NCBI GenBank assembly: GCA_003279455.1
Contig: QCHU01000001.1
Location: 124,001 to 188,000 of the forward strand
DNA: 64,000 nucleotides
Direction: 5' to 3'
From: Prochlorococcus sp. AG-402-G19
Lineage (GTDB): Bacteria > Cyanobacteriota > Cyanobacteriia > PCC-6307 > Cyanobiaceae
This document shows positions 43,750 to 53,594 of the stretch, one piece after another. The position numbers and the translations under genes are program-made. Under the pieces are notes generated by a model, which did no database searches, was not told the DNA's origin, and saw nothing but the letters and a program-made list of their open reading frames with translations. Position 1 is the stretch's first letter. Each line of letters opens with the position of its first letter.

Positions 43750-44707
43750 TTCGTAATTGAACTCCGTTAGACATCATTGAACATACCCAAGCTGATAAAC
43801 CAGCTCTTTTAAATTCATTAACATTTTCATTAAATACTTTTTTTGCTTGGTCATAACTCTGAAACAAGGCAAAACAACTTGGGCCAGAACCACTCATTGA
43901 AACGAGACGGGAATAAGGCAAACGAGACAATATATTCAATGACTTTTCAACCTCTGGTGTCATAGGCCGAACGCATTTTTGTAAATCATTTTGTATTTCT
44001 TTTCGATTAGTAAAAAGAGCCCGATCAGACCAGTCATTAGATCTGAGACTGTTTCTCTTGATTTCAAAATCTCTATCATGCTCAAGATAGCTATCACCAT
44101 ACTTTTCTTTATATGTCTTATATGCAACTGGAGTAGAAACTTGTATTGATGGGTCTTTAACCAAAATAAGACCCAACTGAAAATGATCAATTTTTAGTTT
44201 TTCTAAGACCTCGCCTCTACCAAAACATATCTGCCTACCTCCTGATATACAAAAAGGGATATCTGAACCAATTTCTTTTGAAAGATTCTCTAATTCCTCA
44301 GTCTTAAGATTTAACCCCCAGAGTTTATTTAATCCAACCAATGTTGCAGCAGCATCTGTAGATCCACCTGCCAATCCTGCTCCAATAGGGATGTTTTTTT
44401 GTAATTCAATATCAACACCTAATTGAGTATTTCCAACTTCATTTCTCAACAGATTTGCTGCTTTTATTATTAGATTATCCTTACCGTTACTAATCTCTTT
44501 ATTATTAGATTTAAGAGTAATATTATTATCTGCACTTTTTATCAACTTCAACTTATCACTTAAATTAATGCTTTGCATGACCATTGCTAATTCATGAAAA
44601 CCATCGCTCCTAATACCTAAAACCTCTAAATGAAGATTGATTTTTGCATGTGCTTCTGCGATAAGAAAATCTTTATTTGCTGTGGAAGGTACCATTTTCA
44701 ATAACAC
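43736..44707 (-). CDS. ispE: 4-diphosphocytidyl-2-C-methyl-D-erythritol kinase
   Basis: AHAKINLHLEVLGIRSDGFHEL, NIPIGAGLAGGSTDAAATL (GHMP kinase). Confidence 0.96.
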   Translation of the reverse strand: MLLKMVPSTANKDFLIAEAHAKINLHLEVLGIRSDGFHELAMVMQSINLSDKLKLIKSADNNITLKSNNKEISNGKDNLIIKAANLLRNEVGNTQLGVDIELQKNIPIGAGLAGGSTDAAATLVGLNKLWGLNLKTEELENLSKEIGSDIPFCISGGRQICFGRGEVLEKLKIDHFQLGLILVKDPSIQVSTPVAYKTYKEKYGDSYLEHDRDFEIKRNSLRSNDWSDRALFTNRKEIQNDLQKCVRPMTPEVEKSLNILSRLPYSRLVSMSGSGPSCFALFQSYDQAKKVFNENVNEFKRAGLSAWVCSMMSNGVQLRNEFT

Positions 44708-45560
44708 AAGTTTCTTTTAAAGCTTTTGCTAAGGCGAACCAATTGGAAGGTGAAACTTCCTGTGGTCTTTGATCAAGACTAATACCTCTATAGGTGAAAA
44801 ATTCTTTTATATGATCATTGGAAGTAACAAAACTTCCAATCGTGTTTCGTAATTTCTTTCTTCTACCAGCAAAAGCATGTTTCAAAAGTTTCTCTAATAA
44901 ATTCCCTACTTCATAAAAATCTGGCTCATTAGAGACAAAGGGCTTAATCATGACTACTTTGGAATCCACCTTGGGTGCCGGTTGAAAGCATTTTGAGGGC
45001 ACATCGCATACATACTTACATTTTGCTAGAAGCTGAATTCGAACACTTAAAGCGCTAAAATTACTGGTTCCTGGTAAAGCCACAAGTCTTTGTGCAACTT
45101 CTTTTTGCATAAGTAAAACTAAAGTTTCAAAACTATTTTCAGGTGCTTTTTTTAATTCACCAATCAATCTTTTTAATAATGGACCAGTGATGTTGTAAGG
45201 AATATTTGCGACAACTTTGTTAATAGTCAGTCCATTTTCAGCCTCCAATGGAGCTGATAGAACATCTCCCTCTCTCAAACTAAATTTATTTTGGTGACTA
45301 AAACGTTTTTTCAAACCAACAACCAAATCTCTATCTAGTTCAATTGCTTGGATGAATCTTGCTTGGGATTCAATTAATTTTTCTGTTAAAGCGCCTTTAC
45401 CTGGACCAACTTCTAATACGCAATCTTCGGAATTCAATTCAGCAGCCTTAATTATTTGATCCAAGACAACTCCATCTTTCAACCAATGTTGCCCAAACCG
45501 TTTTCTAGGAATATGCCTAAAATCATTCAAAGTGTTATCACCCATATGCATAATCCCCAA
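44673..45560 (-). CDS. rsmA: 16S rRNA dimethyladenosine transferase
   Basis: KRFGQHWLKD, VLEVGPGKGALTEKL, VVANIPYNITGPLL. Confidence 0.96.
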   Translation of the reverse strand: MGIMHMGDNTLNDFRHIPRKRFGQHWLKDGVVLDQIIKAAELNSEDCVLEVGPGKGALTEKLIESQARFIQAIELDRDLVVGLKKRFSHQNKFSLREGDVLSAPLEAENGLTINKVVANIPYNITGPLLKRLIGELKKAPENSFETLVLLMQKEVAQRLVALPGTSNFSALSVRIQLLAKCKYVCDVPSKCFQPAPKVDSKVVMIKPFVSNEPDFYEVGNLLEKLLKHAFAGRRKKLRNTIGSFVTSNDHIKEFFTYRGISLDQRPQEVSPSNWFALAKALKETCVIENGTFHSK

Positions 45561-45655
45561 ACCACATTAGAAACGATCACATATTTCACTCAAAAAAAAA
45601 TAAATTATTTAAAGTATATACACAAAAGATCTTCAATCAAGATACGTTTTCTCAA

Positions 45656-46021
45656 ATGACTTTTGATAGCCATAGCCTTGAACGCTTGCAAGAGCTAGGA
45701 AGAAAACTTCCTAAAGAGATATCAATAACTCAATCAAATGAATTAAAAAATCAAAAAGTAAAAAACCAACAAAACTTACACCCAGTTGAAATTGAGACCA
45801 ATCCCGAACAACTTTTTCGAGAGTTAATGGAAATAAGTCCAGACGGAAATATACCGCCTCATTTACTAGAAAGACTGAAAAAACTTGAATCAAATAATGT
45901 GAAAACTTCTTCCAATGTAGATCCATATATTAATAAAAACTCTAAAAATATTTCTAGCGAAGACTCACTAAACCTATATACCCAGTTTCAACAATTTCTA
46001 CTCGAAGATGATATCGATTAG
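45656..46021 (+). CDS. Conserved hypothetical protein
   Basis: MTFDSHSLERLQELGRKLPKE...LFRELMEISPDGNIPPHLLERLKKLE; next to rlmH. Confidence 0.65.
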   Translation: MTFDSHSLERLQELGRKLPKEISITQSNELKNQKVKNQQNLHPVEIETNPEQLFRELMEISPDGNIPPHLLERLKKLESNNVKTSSNVDPYINKNSKNISSEDSLNLYTQFQQFLLEDDID

Positions 46022-46035
46022 AAATATCTTTTTTT

Positions 46036-46470
46036 ATGCTTAATATTTCACGTTATAAAATTATTGCTGTTGGGAAAATAAAAAGAAAGTGGATTCAAGA
46101 AGGTGTAGAAATGTACTTAAAAAGATTACCTGGTTTAGAAGTTATAGAAATAAAAGACAACAAAACAAAAGAAGAACATACGATCAAAGAAATCATTAGC
46201 AAAAATGAAATTCTCGTAACTCTTAATGAAAACGGTCAATCTTTCACATCAAAACAATTAGCAACAAAACTTCTGAATTTTCACAATCAAAATATTATTT
46301 TTGTTATTGGAGGTGCTTCAGGTCTTACCCCTTCCCTCAATAATTTAGCGTCTTGGCAACTAAGTCTTTCACCTTTAACTTTTCCGCATGAAATAGCTCG
46401 CCTTTTACTAATAGAACAACTTTACCGCGCAAAAACCATTACCCAAGGCGGACCTTACCACAAAGAATAA
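46036..46470 (+). CDS. rlmH: 23S rRNA pseudouridine1915 N3-methyltransferase
   Basis: FVIGGASGLTPSL, LSLSPLTFPHEIARLLLIEQLYRAKTITQGGPYHKE. Confidence 0.95.
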   Translation: MLNISRYKIIAVGKIKRKWIQEGVEMYLKRLPGLEVIEIKDNKTKEEHTIKEIISKNEILVTLNENGQSFTSKQLATKLLNFHNQNIIFVIGGASGLTPSLNNLASWQLSLSPLTFPHEIARLLLIEQLYRAKTITQGGPYHKE

Positions 46471-46506
46471 AAATAAATAAAAACACCACACACGAGCACA
46501 ACAAAC

Positions 46507-46526
46507 TAGTTCACTTGTACTATAAT
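46507..46526 (+). promoter_or_regulatory. LexA-box-like operator overlapping a -10 element upstream of umuDC
   Basis: TAGTTCACTTGTACTA (46507-46522), one mismatch from the cyanobacterial RGTACNNNDGTWCB pattern, overlapping TATAAT at 46521-46526; umuD ATG at 46547. Confidence 0.6.
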
Positions 46527-46546
46527 AGTCGTATTATTTTAGTTCT

Positions 46547-46993
46547 ATGGATTCAAAGAGTTCGCTCTCTTCGTCAAAGGAAGACTCGTCGACGCTATTA
46601 ATTCCATTAGTAACAGAAAGTATTTCTGCAGGTTTCCCTTCTCCTGCGGAAGACTACATAGAAATCGGTATCGATCTCAATAAATGCTTAATCAAAAATC
46701 CAGTAAGTACTTTCTTTCTACGTGTAAACGGTAGTTCGATGAATAACGCAGGAATTTATAATAATGATTTATTAATAATAGATCGTAGTATAAATCCAAA
46801 GCCTGGACATATTGTAGTTGCTCTCTTGGATGGAGAATTTACTTTAAAGAGACTTATAAAAAAGCAAGATAATTATTATCTAAAAGCAGATAAAAAAAAT
46901 TATCCAGCAATAAACTTATATGAATATATAGACATAGAAATATGGGGAGTAGCGACTTATTCGATACATGAACTACAAAAAACAAAAGTCTAA
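46547..46993 (+). CDS. umuD: UmuD-like SOS mutagenesis protein / S24 self-cleaving peptidase
   Basis: SISAGFPSPAEDYIE cleavage region (Ala-Gly), VNGSSMNNAGIYNNDLLIIDRS Ser motif. Confidence 0.93.
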   Translation: MDSKSSLSSSKEDSSTLLIPLVTESISAGFPSPAEDYIEIGIDLNKCLIKNPVSTFFLRVNGSSMNNAGIYNNDLLIIDRSINPKPGHIVVALLDGEFTLKRLIKKQDNYYLKADKKNYPAINLYEYIDIEIWGVATYSIHELQKTKV

Positions 46994-46995
46994 TT

Positions 46996-48273
46996 ATGTC
47001 CAAAGCAATACTTCAAATTGATGGGAATAATTTCTATGCCTCATGTGAACAATTAATCGATCCTTCTATAAAAGGAAAGGGGTTAGTTGTACTTTCGAAC
47101 AATGATGGATGCATAATAGCTCGCAATTCAGAAGCTAGAAAAATGGGAATCCCTATGGGACAACCCTATTTCAAGTCAAAGAATAAGCTAAATCAATTAA
47201 ATATAAAGGTAAGAAGTTCAAATTATGAGCTTTACGGTGATATAAGTAATCGATTAATGCAGATACTAAGAAGAAATTGCGAAGAACTGGAAATCTACTC
47301 TATAGATGAAGCATTTGGGTCAATACAACGTCCAAAAGAAAAGTGCCTATATCAATGGGGAAAAAATTTAAGAGCATTAGTTTATCAAAATATAGGAATA
47401 CCAATATCTATCGGTATTGGTGAGACAAAAGTTCTATCAAAAATTTCTAATCATCTAGCAAAAAAAATAGAAAAAAATTCTGGTATATTTGATATCGGTA
47501 TTATTGATAATAAAGACCCTTATCTTAATCTAATTAAAGTAGATAAAGTTTGGGGTATAGGTAAAAGAATGTCGACATGGCTAAATAGTAAAGGTATAAC
47601 TAATGCGAAAGAACTTAGAGATATTTCAAGCACCCAAATCAAAGAAAAGTATGGTGTAGTTGGTATACGCATTCTAAATGAATTAAAAGGCAACCTCTGT
47701 ATCCCTATAAAAGAGAGTTCGTCAGATAGGAAAGAAATCTCCGTAAGCAGGAGTTTTTCATATCCAATAGATAGCTTAGAAGAATTGAGGCAAGCAATCA
47801 TTAAATATGTTTTGATCGCAAGTTCTAAACTTAGAAAGTACAATCAATTATCTTCAGCCATTACAGTATTTACGAATACAAATATACATTCACAAGATTA
47901 TTATAAAAACAAAGCAACAGGAAAAATAAATATACCAACATCCGACTCAAGAATTATGATAAAAATAAGTCTAGAACTAACACAGAAAATATTCAGACCC
48001 TATAGGAAATTAATAAAAGCAGGTGTAATATTACATAAACTACAAAGCAATAAATATAAACAGAAAATACTATTTAATCAAAAACTTATTAAAGAAGATT
48101 TATCTCAAGAAAGACTAAATCATATAATAGATAAAATCAACAATCGTAGTGGTAGAGATACAATAAATTGGGGATCATCTATGATAGAAAAAGAATGGAG
48201 CCCACGTAGAGAGAAAGCATCTATCATAAAGACAACAAACATAGAACATATTCCAATAATATATGCCAAATAA
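46996..48273 (+). CDS. umuC: UmuC-like Y-family DNA polymerase V subunit
   Basis: QIDGNNFYASCEQL, SNNDGCIIARNSEARKMGIPMG, EIYSIDEAF. Confidence 0.95.
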   Translation: MSKAILQIDGNNFYASCEQLIDPSIKGKGLVVLSNNDGCIIARNSEARKMGIPMGQPYFKSKNKLNQLNIKVRSSNYELYGDISNRLMQILRRNCEELEIYSIDEAFGSIQRPKEKCLYQWGKNLRALVYQNIGIPISIGIGETKVLSKISNHLAKKIEKNSGIFDIGIIDNKDPYLNLIKVDKVWGIGKRMSTWLNSKGITNAKELRDISSTQIKEKYGVVGIRILNELKGNLCIPIKESSSDRKEISVSRSFSYPIDSLEELRQAIIKYVLIASSKLRKYNQLSSAITVFTNTNIHSQDYYKNKATGKINIPTSDSRIMIKISLELTQKIFRPYRKLIKAGVILHKLQSNKYKQKILFNQKLIKEDLSQERLNHIIDKINNRSGRDTINWGSSMIEKEWSPRREKASIIKTTNIEHIPIIYAK

Positions 48274-48344
48274 TATTTAATAGCATGATAAATGATACCA
48301 TTGCTTAGCAAAATTAAAATTTAGAGTTATACTAGATTAAATAA

Positions 48345-48830
48345 ATGAAAGCAATAAGAATTAAGAAAACAATGGAATTCTTAGATTTTCTAGATAGACC
48401 AGAAATAGAAATAATAAAGTTGGTTGAGAAAGCTGGGTATAAAACAGTAGAGAATACACAACTATGCTTAGCAAGTAATAACTATGTAGGTTTCGTAAAT
48501 AAGAGAAGGAAAGTGCTTATCATTTGCACAAACAATGCTAAAGAAAGAGAGGGTTATACGATACTAAGAAAGAATAATAAGGATAGTTTTGAAAGGACAG
48601 CATTACATATAAAAAAAGCTTTAAGACATGAAGCTGTTCATGTTGCACAAGAATGCAATGATGGAAAATTAATAACCATAGAAAGAAAGTTATCAATGAA
48701 CCCCTCAAAGATAAAGGCCTTAAAAGAATCTATAAAAATATCTGGAGAGGAGGAGAAAGAAAAACAAGCATACATACTAGAGAGCAAACCAAAATTAGTA
48801 GAAAAATTATTAAAAAAATATTGTTTATAA
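48345..48830 (+). CDS. Uncharacterised protein with HExxH motif, downstream of umuDC
   Basis: ALRHEAVHVAQECNDGK contains HEAVH; 161-aa ORF on the umuDC strand. Confidence 0.7.
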   Translation: MKAIRIKKTMEFLDFLDRPEIEIIKLVEKAGYKTVENTQLCLASNNYVGFVNKRRKVLIICTNNAKEREGYTILRKNNKDSFERTALHIKKALRHEAVHVAQECNDGKLITIERKLSMNPSKIKALKESIKISGEEEKEKQAYILESKPKLVEKLLKKYCL

Positions 48831-48843
48831 TAATTGGATTATA

Positions 48844-49143
48844 TTAATTGTCTCTAAGTAATTGAATAGCTTTTATTTTACTACTGAAAATCAAAACCAT
48901 TCCTGGTTCCATATAAGAAAGACCAATATAAGACTTAACAGCATTAGAATTAATTAGAGCAGTTCCACATGTCTCAAGGATAAGGACAGGCAGGGTTAAA
49001 TCCGATCCCTGCATTCTCTGAAGATCGAGAGATTGACGTATAGCTAATCTTGCTTTTATAAAACCAATTTTACTAATAAAATCTGGCCAGAGATCATTAG
49101 ATAAAAAACATTCATCTATATTAAAAGCAGAAGAATTGGTCAT
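48844..49143 (-). CDS. Conserved hypothetical protein
   Basis: 99-aa ORF, MTNSSAFNIDECFLSNDLWPDFISKIGFIKARLAIRQSLDLQRMQGSD. Confidence 0.6.
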   Translation of the reverse strand: MTNSSAFNIDECFLSNDLWPDFISKIGFIKARLAIRQSLDLQRMQGSDLTLPVLILETCGTALINSNAVKSYIGLSYMEPGMVLIFSSKIKAIQLLRDN

Positions 49144-49165
49144 AGTTAAATATATTAATGTAAGA

Positions 49166-51193
49166 TTATTTATAACATCGCTGTTGATCTAAATTTAATA
49201 TATGTTTTCTCTCTGCATAATAGAGTTGCTGAAAGTTTATAGCGTCATTATTTAACTCTTCAAACATGTTAATCACTTTCTGTTCCATATCAGATGAATT
49301 ACTAGGCTCAGAAGATTCCTGAACGATAAGGGAGGCGATACAGTTCTCAAGGGTTTGTAATCGTTGAGAACTCCATGCTTCAATTAGATGTCTACAACGT
49401 TTTAATGATTTTTGCTTTTCAAGAGCAGCTAGAGCTCCGCGAATGAGCGATTCTGGATCACTTAGGGTTGCCAAGCGAAGTTCATCAGCCTCTAGTAAAG
49501 GAGTAAGTTTAGGTAGATGTTCGTTATCATTAACGAGGAAGTTGTCTAATAAGTTTTTAATTAAATCGACATCGGCTAGAATATTATTTGAATCTTGTGA
49601 ACGATTTATATTCTCAACAGTTTCAGAACCAAACTTATTCTCCTCAATGTTACTTATAGTTGACCATATTGCTCGATGATGATTGATTGCAAAATCATCT
49701 AAATCTCTTATTCGCAATTCATAACGAATATAAGATCGATAATTAGGACAATGAATATAAGTAAATAATATATCGGCCTCGCTTCTTTCTCTCAGACTAA
49801 CTTCTTGAGGTTTCTCATATTTTTTAGAACGACCGTGCCATCTTTGACCACTAATTTGATTACGTAAATCTTCCTCTAGTTGTATAGAGAATCTAGCTTG
49901 ACCACCACTAAGACGCTGAGCGACCTTCTGTAGATAATGAGTTCTGATCGCTGTTTGAGGTAGCTTACCAAGAAGACTTACTAAAGTACTAACAGCTTCC
50001 TGAAATTGATCAGATTTATTTAAATCCAAATCCTTTAATGATTGATCTATTTGCCAATCCATCCAGAGTGGTGATTTAGCTGCCAATGCTTCATATTCGG
50101 ATGGTGAATTATCCTTAAGAAACTCATCTGGATCTTTACCTGAAGGTAATTGAAGAACTCTTAAATCTAGCTGACCTTGAATAGCTAGGTTTTCTACCTC
50201 ACTAATAGCGCGATTTGCAGCACGAATTCCAGCATTATCTGAGTCAAAATTTAAAAGTATCTTTTTACTATCGGTGGAACGAGAGAGGAGAGTTATTTGA
50301 TTACTACTTAATGCAGTTCCCAGAGAGGCAACAACATTTGTAATACCAGAATCATGAAGTGCCATCGCATCAAAGTATCCTTCAACTACAATTGCATAAT
50401 CTTTTTTCCTAATTGAAAGGACTGATTTGTCTAAACAAAAAAGGTTTTTACCTTTTACAAAAATTTCAGTCTCAGGTGAATTTAAATACTTAGGCTCAGA
50501 GCCATCAAGACTTCTTCCCCCAAAGCCAATAACTCTTTTTTGCCTGTCATGAATAGGAACAATAATACGATTACGAAATCTGTCATAAAAACCATGTCCA
50601 CCCTTTCGAGGAACAATTAATCCTGCCGATTCAAGTATCTCAACATTTATTTTTTCTATATCGACAAAATATTGGAGCAAAGAATCCCAATTATCTGGTG
50701 CAAATCCAAGCTCAAAATTGATTAAAGTGCCATCACTTAAATGACGTTTATTTTTAAGATAATCAAGAGCATATTCTCCGCATGGAGAATTTAATTGATT
50801 TCGAAACCAACCTGTAGCCAATTTCAAAACACGATAAAGTGTATCTCTACGTGAGATCTGTTGCTTTAGCCTTTCTTGTTGTGGTCCTTCAACTGTATCT
50901 ATTGGTACTTGATATTTTTTAGCCAGCTCAAGAACAACATCACTAAAACTTTGCCTCTCATACTCCATTAAAAATTTAATTGCGTTTCCACCAGCTCCGC
51001 ATGAAAAACAATAATAAAATTGCTTGCCAGGGATTACTGACATTGAAGGCTTACTATCATCATGAAAAGGACATATTCCAACAAATTCTTTTCCTTTTTT
51101 CTTTAAAACAACATGTTCACCAACCACATCAACAATATCTACACGCTCTTTAACAGCCTCAATTGTCCTAGGATGTAGTCGAGAAGAAGCCAT
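49166..51193 (-). CDS. dnaG: DNA primase
   Basis: CHC2 zinc finger CPFHDD..CFSCGAGGNA, TOPRIM VVEGYFDAMAL, FDSDNAG. Confidence 0.97.
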   Translation of the reverse strand: MASSRLHPRTIEAVKERVDIVDVVGEHVVLKKKGKEFVGICPFHDDSKPSMSVIPGKQFYYCFSCGAGGNAIKFLMEYERQSFSDVVLELAKKYQVPIDTVEGPQQERLKQQISRRDTLYRVLKLATGWFRNQLNSPCGEYALDYLKNKRHLSDGTLINFELGFAPDNWDSLLQYFVDIEKINVEILESAGLIVPRKGGHGFYDRFRNRIIVPIHDRQKRVIGFGGRSLDGSEPKYLNSPETEIFVKGKNLFCLDKSVLSIRKKDYAIVVEGYFDAMALHDSGITNVVASLGTALSSNQITLLSRSTDSKKILLNFDSDNAGIRAANRAISEVENLAIQGQLDLRVLQLPSGKDPDEFLKDNSPSEYEALAAKSPLWMDWQIDQSLKDLDLNKSDQFQEAVSTLVSLLGKLPQTAIRTHYLQKVAQRLSGGQARFSIQLEEDLRNQISGQRWHGRSKKYEKPQEVSLRERSEADILFTYIHCPNYRSYIRYELRIRDLDDFAINHHRAIWSTISNIEENKFGSETVENINRSQDSNNILADVDLIKNLLDNFLVNDNEHLPKLTPLLEADELRLATLSDPESLIRGALAALEKQKSLKRCRHLIEAWSSQRLQTLENCIASLIVQESSEPSNSSDMEQKVINMFEELNNDAINFQQLYYAERKHILNLDQQRCYK

Positions 51194-51241
51194 ATGATAA
51201 TTTTAATTGATCTTTAAATATATAGTTAAGAGATTTAGAAA

Positions 51242-52156
51242 TTGAGAGAAAAACAACTTACTGGTGAATTTAATATTGAAAAGAATTTAAAAGGGCTCAA
51301 ATTTTTAATAGGAAGCGGATTTGCATTTAGCCTTATGAGTGTTTGTGTTAAGGCGATTGGGGGGAGGATACCTATTTCAGAACTTGTTTTTGCTAGAGCA
51401 ACAATCAGTATAATAATAACAATATTCTTATTACATAAGAACAAAATCAACCCCTGGGGAAATCAGAAAAAATTATTAATAATAAGAGGTTTACTAGGGA
51501 CAGTTGCGCTATTTTGTATCTTCAAAGCAATTACAATATTACCCATAGCAACAGCAACAGTAATACAATACATTTACCCTACTTTCACTGTTATATGTGC
51601 ATATATAATTTTAAAAGAATTTATATTAAAGAGAATAGTATATTCTATTATTATTGGTTGGATAGGAATTGTTTTAGTTAGTCAACCAGAACTTAATTCC
51701 AACAGTAATATTAAAGAAACTATATTAGCAATTTTAATTGCATTATTAGGCGCATTGATGACATCATTAGCTTATATATGTGTAAGGAAACTATCTTCCA
51801 AAGAGCATCCACTTGTTATTATTTACTACTTTCCTTTGGTCTCTATTCCCATTTCTATTCCTTTTATTATTAATGATTTTGTATTACCAACAGGAATAGA
51901 CTGGCTCTGGATAATTGGTATTGGTATTTTTACACAAATTGGTCAAGTCTGCATAACAGAAGGGTTAAGACTGCTACCAGCTGGCCAAGCAACTTCCCTA
52001 AATTATTCCCAAGTTGTCTTTGCAAGTTTATGGGGAGTATTGATTTTCCAAGAAACATTAACAAGTTCAATTTACTTAGGTGGTTTTTGCGTACTTATTT
52101 CCACTATCATTAGTATGAGTGCATCCAAACCTAAGAAGCAAAAATATGAATTTTAA
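51242..52156 (+). CDS. EamA/DMT family transporter
   Basis: About ten TM segments; two internal EamA-like halves (ATATVIQYIYPTF, GQATSLNYSQVVFASLWG). Confidence 0.88.
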   Translation: MREKQLTGEFNIEKNLKGLKFLIGSGFAFSLMSVCVKAIGGRIPISELVFARATISIIITIFLLHKNKINPWGNQKKLLIIRGLLGTVALFCIFKAITILPIATATVIQYIYPTFTVICAYIILKEFILKRIVYSIIIGWIGIVLVSQPELNSNSNIKETILAILIALLGALMTSLAYICVRKLSSKEHPLVIIYYFPLVSIPISIPFIINDFVLPTGIDWLWIIGIGIFTQIGQVCITEGLRLLPAGQATSLNYSQVVFASLWGVLIFQETLTSSIYLGGFCVLISTIISMSASKPKKQKYEF

Positions 52157-52532
52157 ATCTTTGATTTTTTCAATAGTTTTTATTTACACTGGATCAACAC
52201 CGGTTCTTGCAAATGAGTATCAACCAGGTTACTCATCAAGTAGAACTTGTACGAAGAACGAATATAGAGAAGAATATATTCCAGGAACAAGAAAGGATCC
52301 TGGATATGTAAAAAAATGGGAGGAAACGGTAGAAGTTCCTTGTCCAGGTGTTGGCTCAACAAAAAGCAACAATGTAATTGATAACAATGATTGCTCTGAA
52401 GGCAAAATTGCTGGAGGTATTTTAGGTGCTGGCTTCGCTACTGCAATATCTAGAGGAAAAGATCGTTGGTGGGCAATTCCTGCTGGTCTTGTGGGAGGTT
52501 CAATGGTTGGATGCCAGATTGATGGTGGATAA
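52146..52532 (+). CDS. Secreted hypothetical protein with glycine-zipper-like segment (track ORF starts at 52119)
   Basis: MNFKSLIFSIVFIYTGSTPVLA signal peptide; GKIAGGILGAGFATAISRGK...PAGLVGGSMVGCQIDGG. Confidence 0.7.
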   Translation: MNFKSLIFSIVFIYTGSTPVLANEYQPGYSSSRTCTKNEYREEYIPGTRKDPGYVKKWEETVEVPCPGVGSTKSNNVIDNNDCSEGKIAGGILGAGFATAISRGKDRWWAIPAGLVGGSMVGCQIDGG

Positions 52533-52571
52533 TTATTTTCTATATTTTCAGAATTTTATTCAAATTAAATA

Positions 52572-53246
52572 ATGATTAGCTGGTTAAAAGGAGAAATAGT
52601 ACATATTTGGCAAATAACTACTAAAAAGGGGGTTGTACTAAATGTTGGTGGCGTTGGTTATGAAATACAACTATTACCCAAACAAATAAGTACAATTGAA
52701 GTTTCTAATGAGATTGAATTATGGATACACCAAATAGATCGTGAAGATGGTACAAACCTATTTGGATTTATAGAGATTAATCAAAGAGATTTGTTTAGAG
52801 AAATAATTAGTGTAAATGGAATAGGTCCACAAATTGGTATTTCTATTTTAGAGAACTTTGATGTTATTCAATTAGTTAATGCAATAGAAAATAAAGAATC
52901 CAATTTATTAACAAAAACTCAAGGGATAGGTAAAAGAATCGCAGAAAGATTAATAGTTGAGCTTAGAAATAAACTTCATAGATTTATAGATAATAATGAA
53001 ACAAGTCATAACAACAATAAAGACATAGAGCCTAATAATTTTTCTGAATATATTAATGAAATATATTTAATTCTAAATTCCCTTGGCTATCTAGATAATG
53101 AAATAAAAGATTCAATTAAAATAATAACAATCAACGAAAAAGAAAATTCTTTATTATTGAATTCTCTATCTGCAGAAGAGAAAGCAAGGCTAATGGATAA
53201 ACATCTCAAAGAGATTCTTATGAAATTGAGTGAAAAGAGTACTTGA
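52572..53246 (+). CDS. ruvA: Holliday junction branch migration protein RuvA
   Basis: MISWLKGEIVHIW, VNGIGPQIGISIL, TQGIGKRIAERLIVELR. Confidence 0.94.
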   Translation: MISWLKGEIVHIWQITTKKGVVLNVGGVGYEIQLLPKQISTIEVSNEIELWIHQIDREDGTNLFGFIEINQRDLFREIISVNGIGPQIGISILENFDVIQLVNAIENKESNLLTKTQGIGKRIAERLIVELRNKLHRFIDNNETSHNNNKDIEPNNFSEYINEIYLILNSLGYLDNEIKDSIKIITINEKENSLLLNSLSAEEKARLMDKHLKEILMKLSEKST

Positions 53247-53297
53247 TAGAAGGCTAGGGATTAAATTAGAATCGAAAAAAAAGAAAAGCCAAATCAA

Positions 53298-53567
53298 ATG
53301 TCACTAGGCACAGAAGAGAAACAAAAGCTAATCAACACTCATCAAGTACATCCCACTGATACAGGTTCAGTAGAAGTTCAAGTGGCGATGCTGACTACAA
53401 GAATCTCAAAGTTAAGCAAACATCTTCAAGGGAACATCCATGATTTCTCTTCAAGACAAGGATTGCTTAAAATGATTGGACAGCGCAAAAGACTTTTAGG
53501 TTATGTGCGAACTAAAAGTGAAAAAAGATATACAGAGCTTATAGAAAAATTAGCTATTAGAGGATAA
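53298..53567 (+). CDS. rpsO: 30S ribosomal protein S15
   Basis: [46 protein letters not shown]. Confidence 0.98.
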   Translation: MSLGTEEKQKLINTHQVHPTDTGSVEVQVAMLTTRISKLSKHLQGNIHDFSSRQGLLKMIGQRKRLLGYVRTKSEKRYTELIEKLAIRG

Positions 53568-53594
53568 TGACTGGTACTTGATTGCTAGAAGCCA

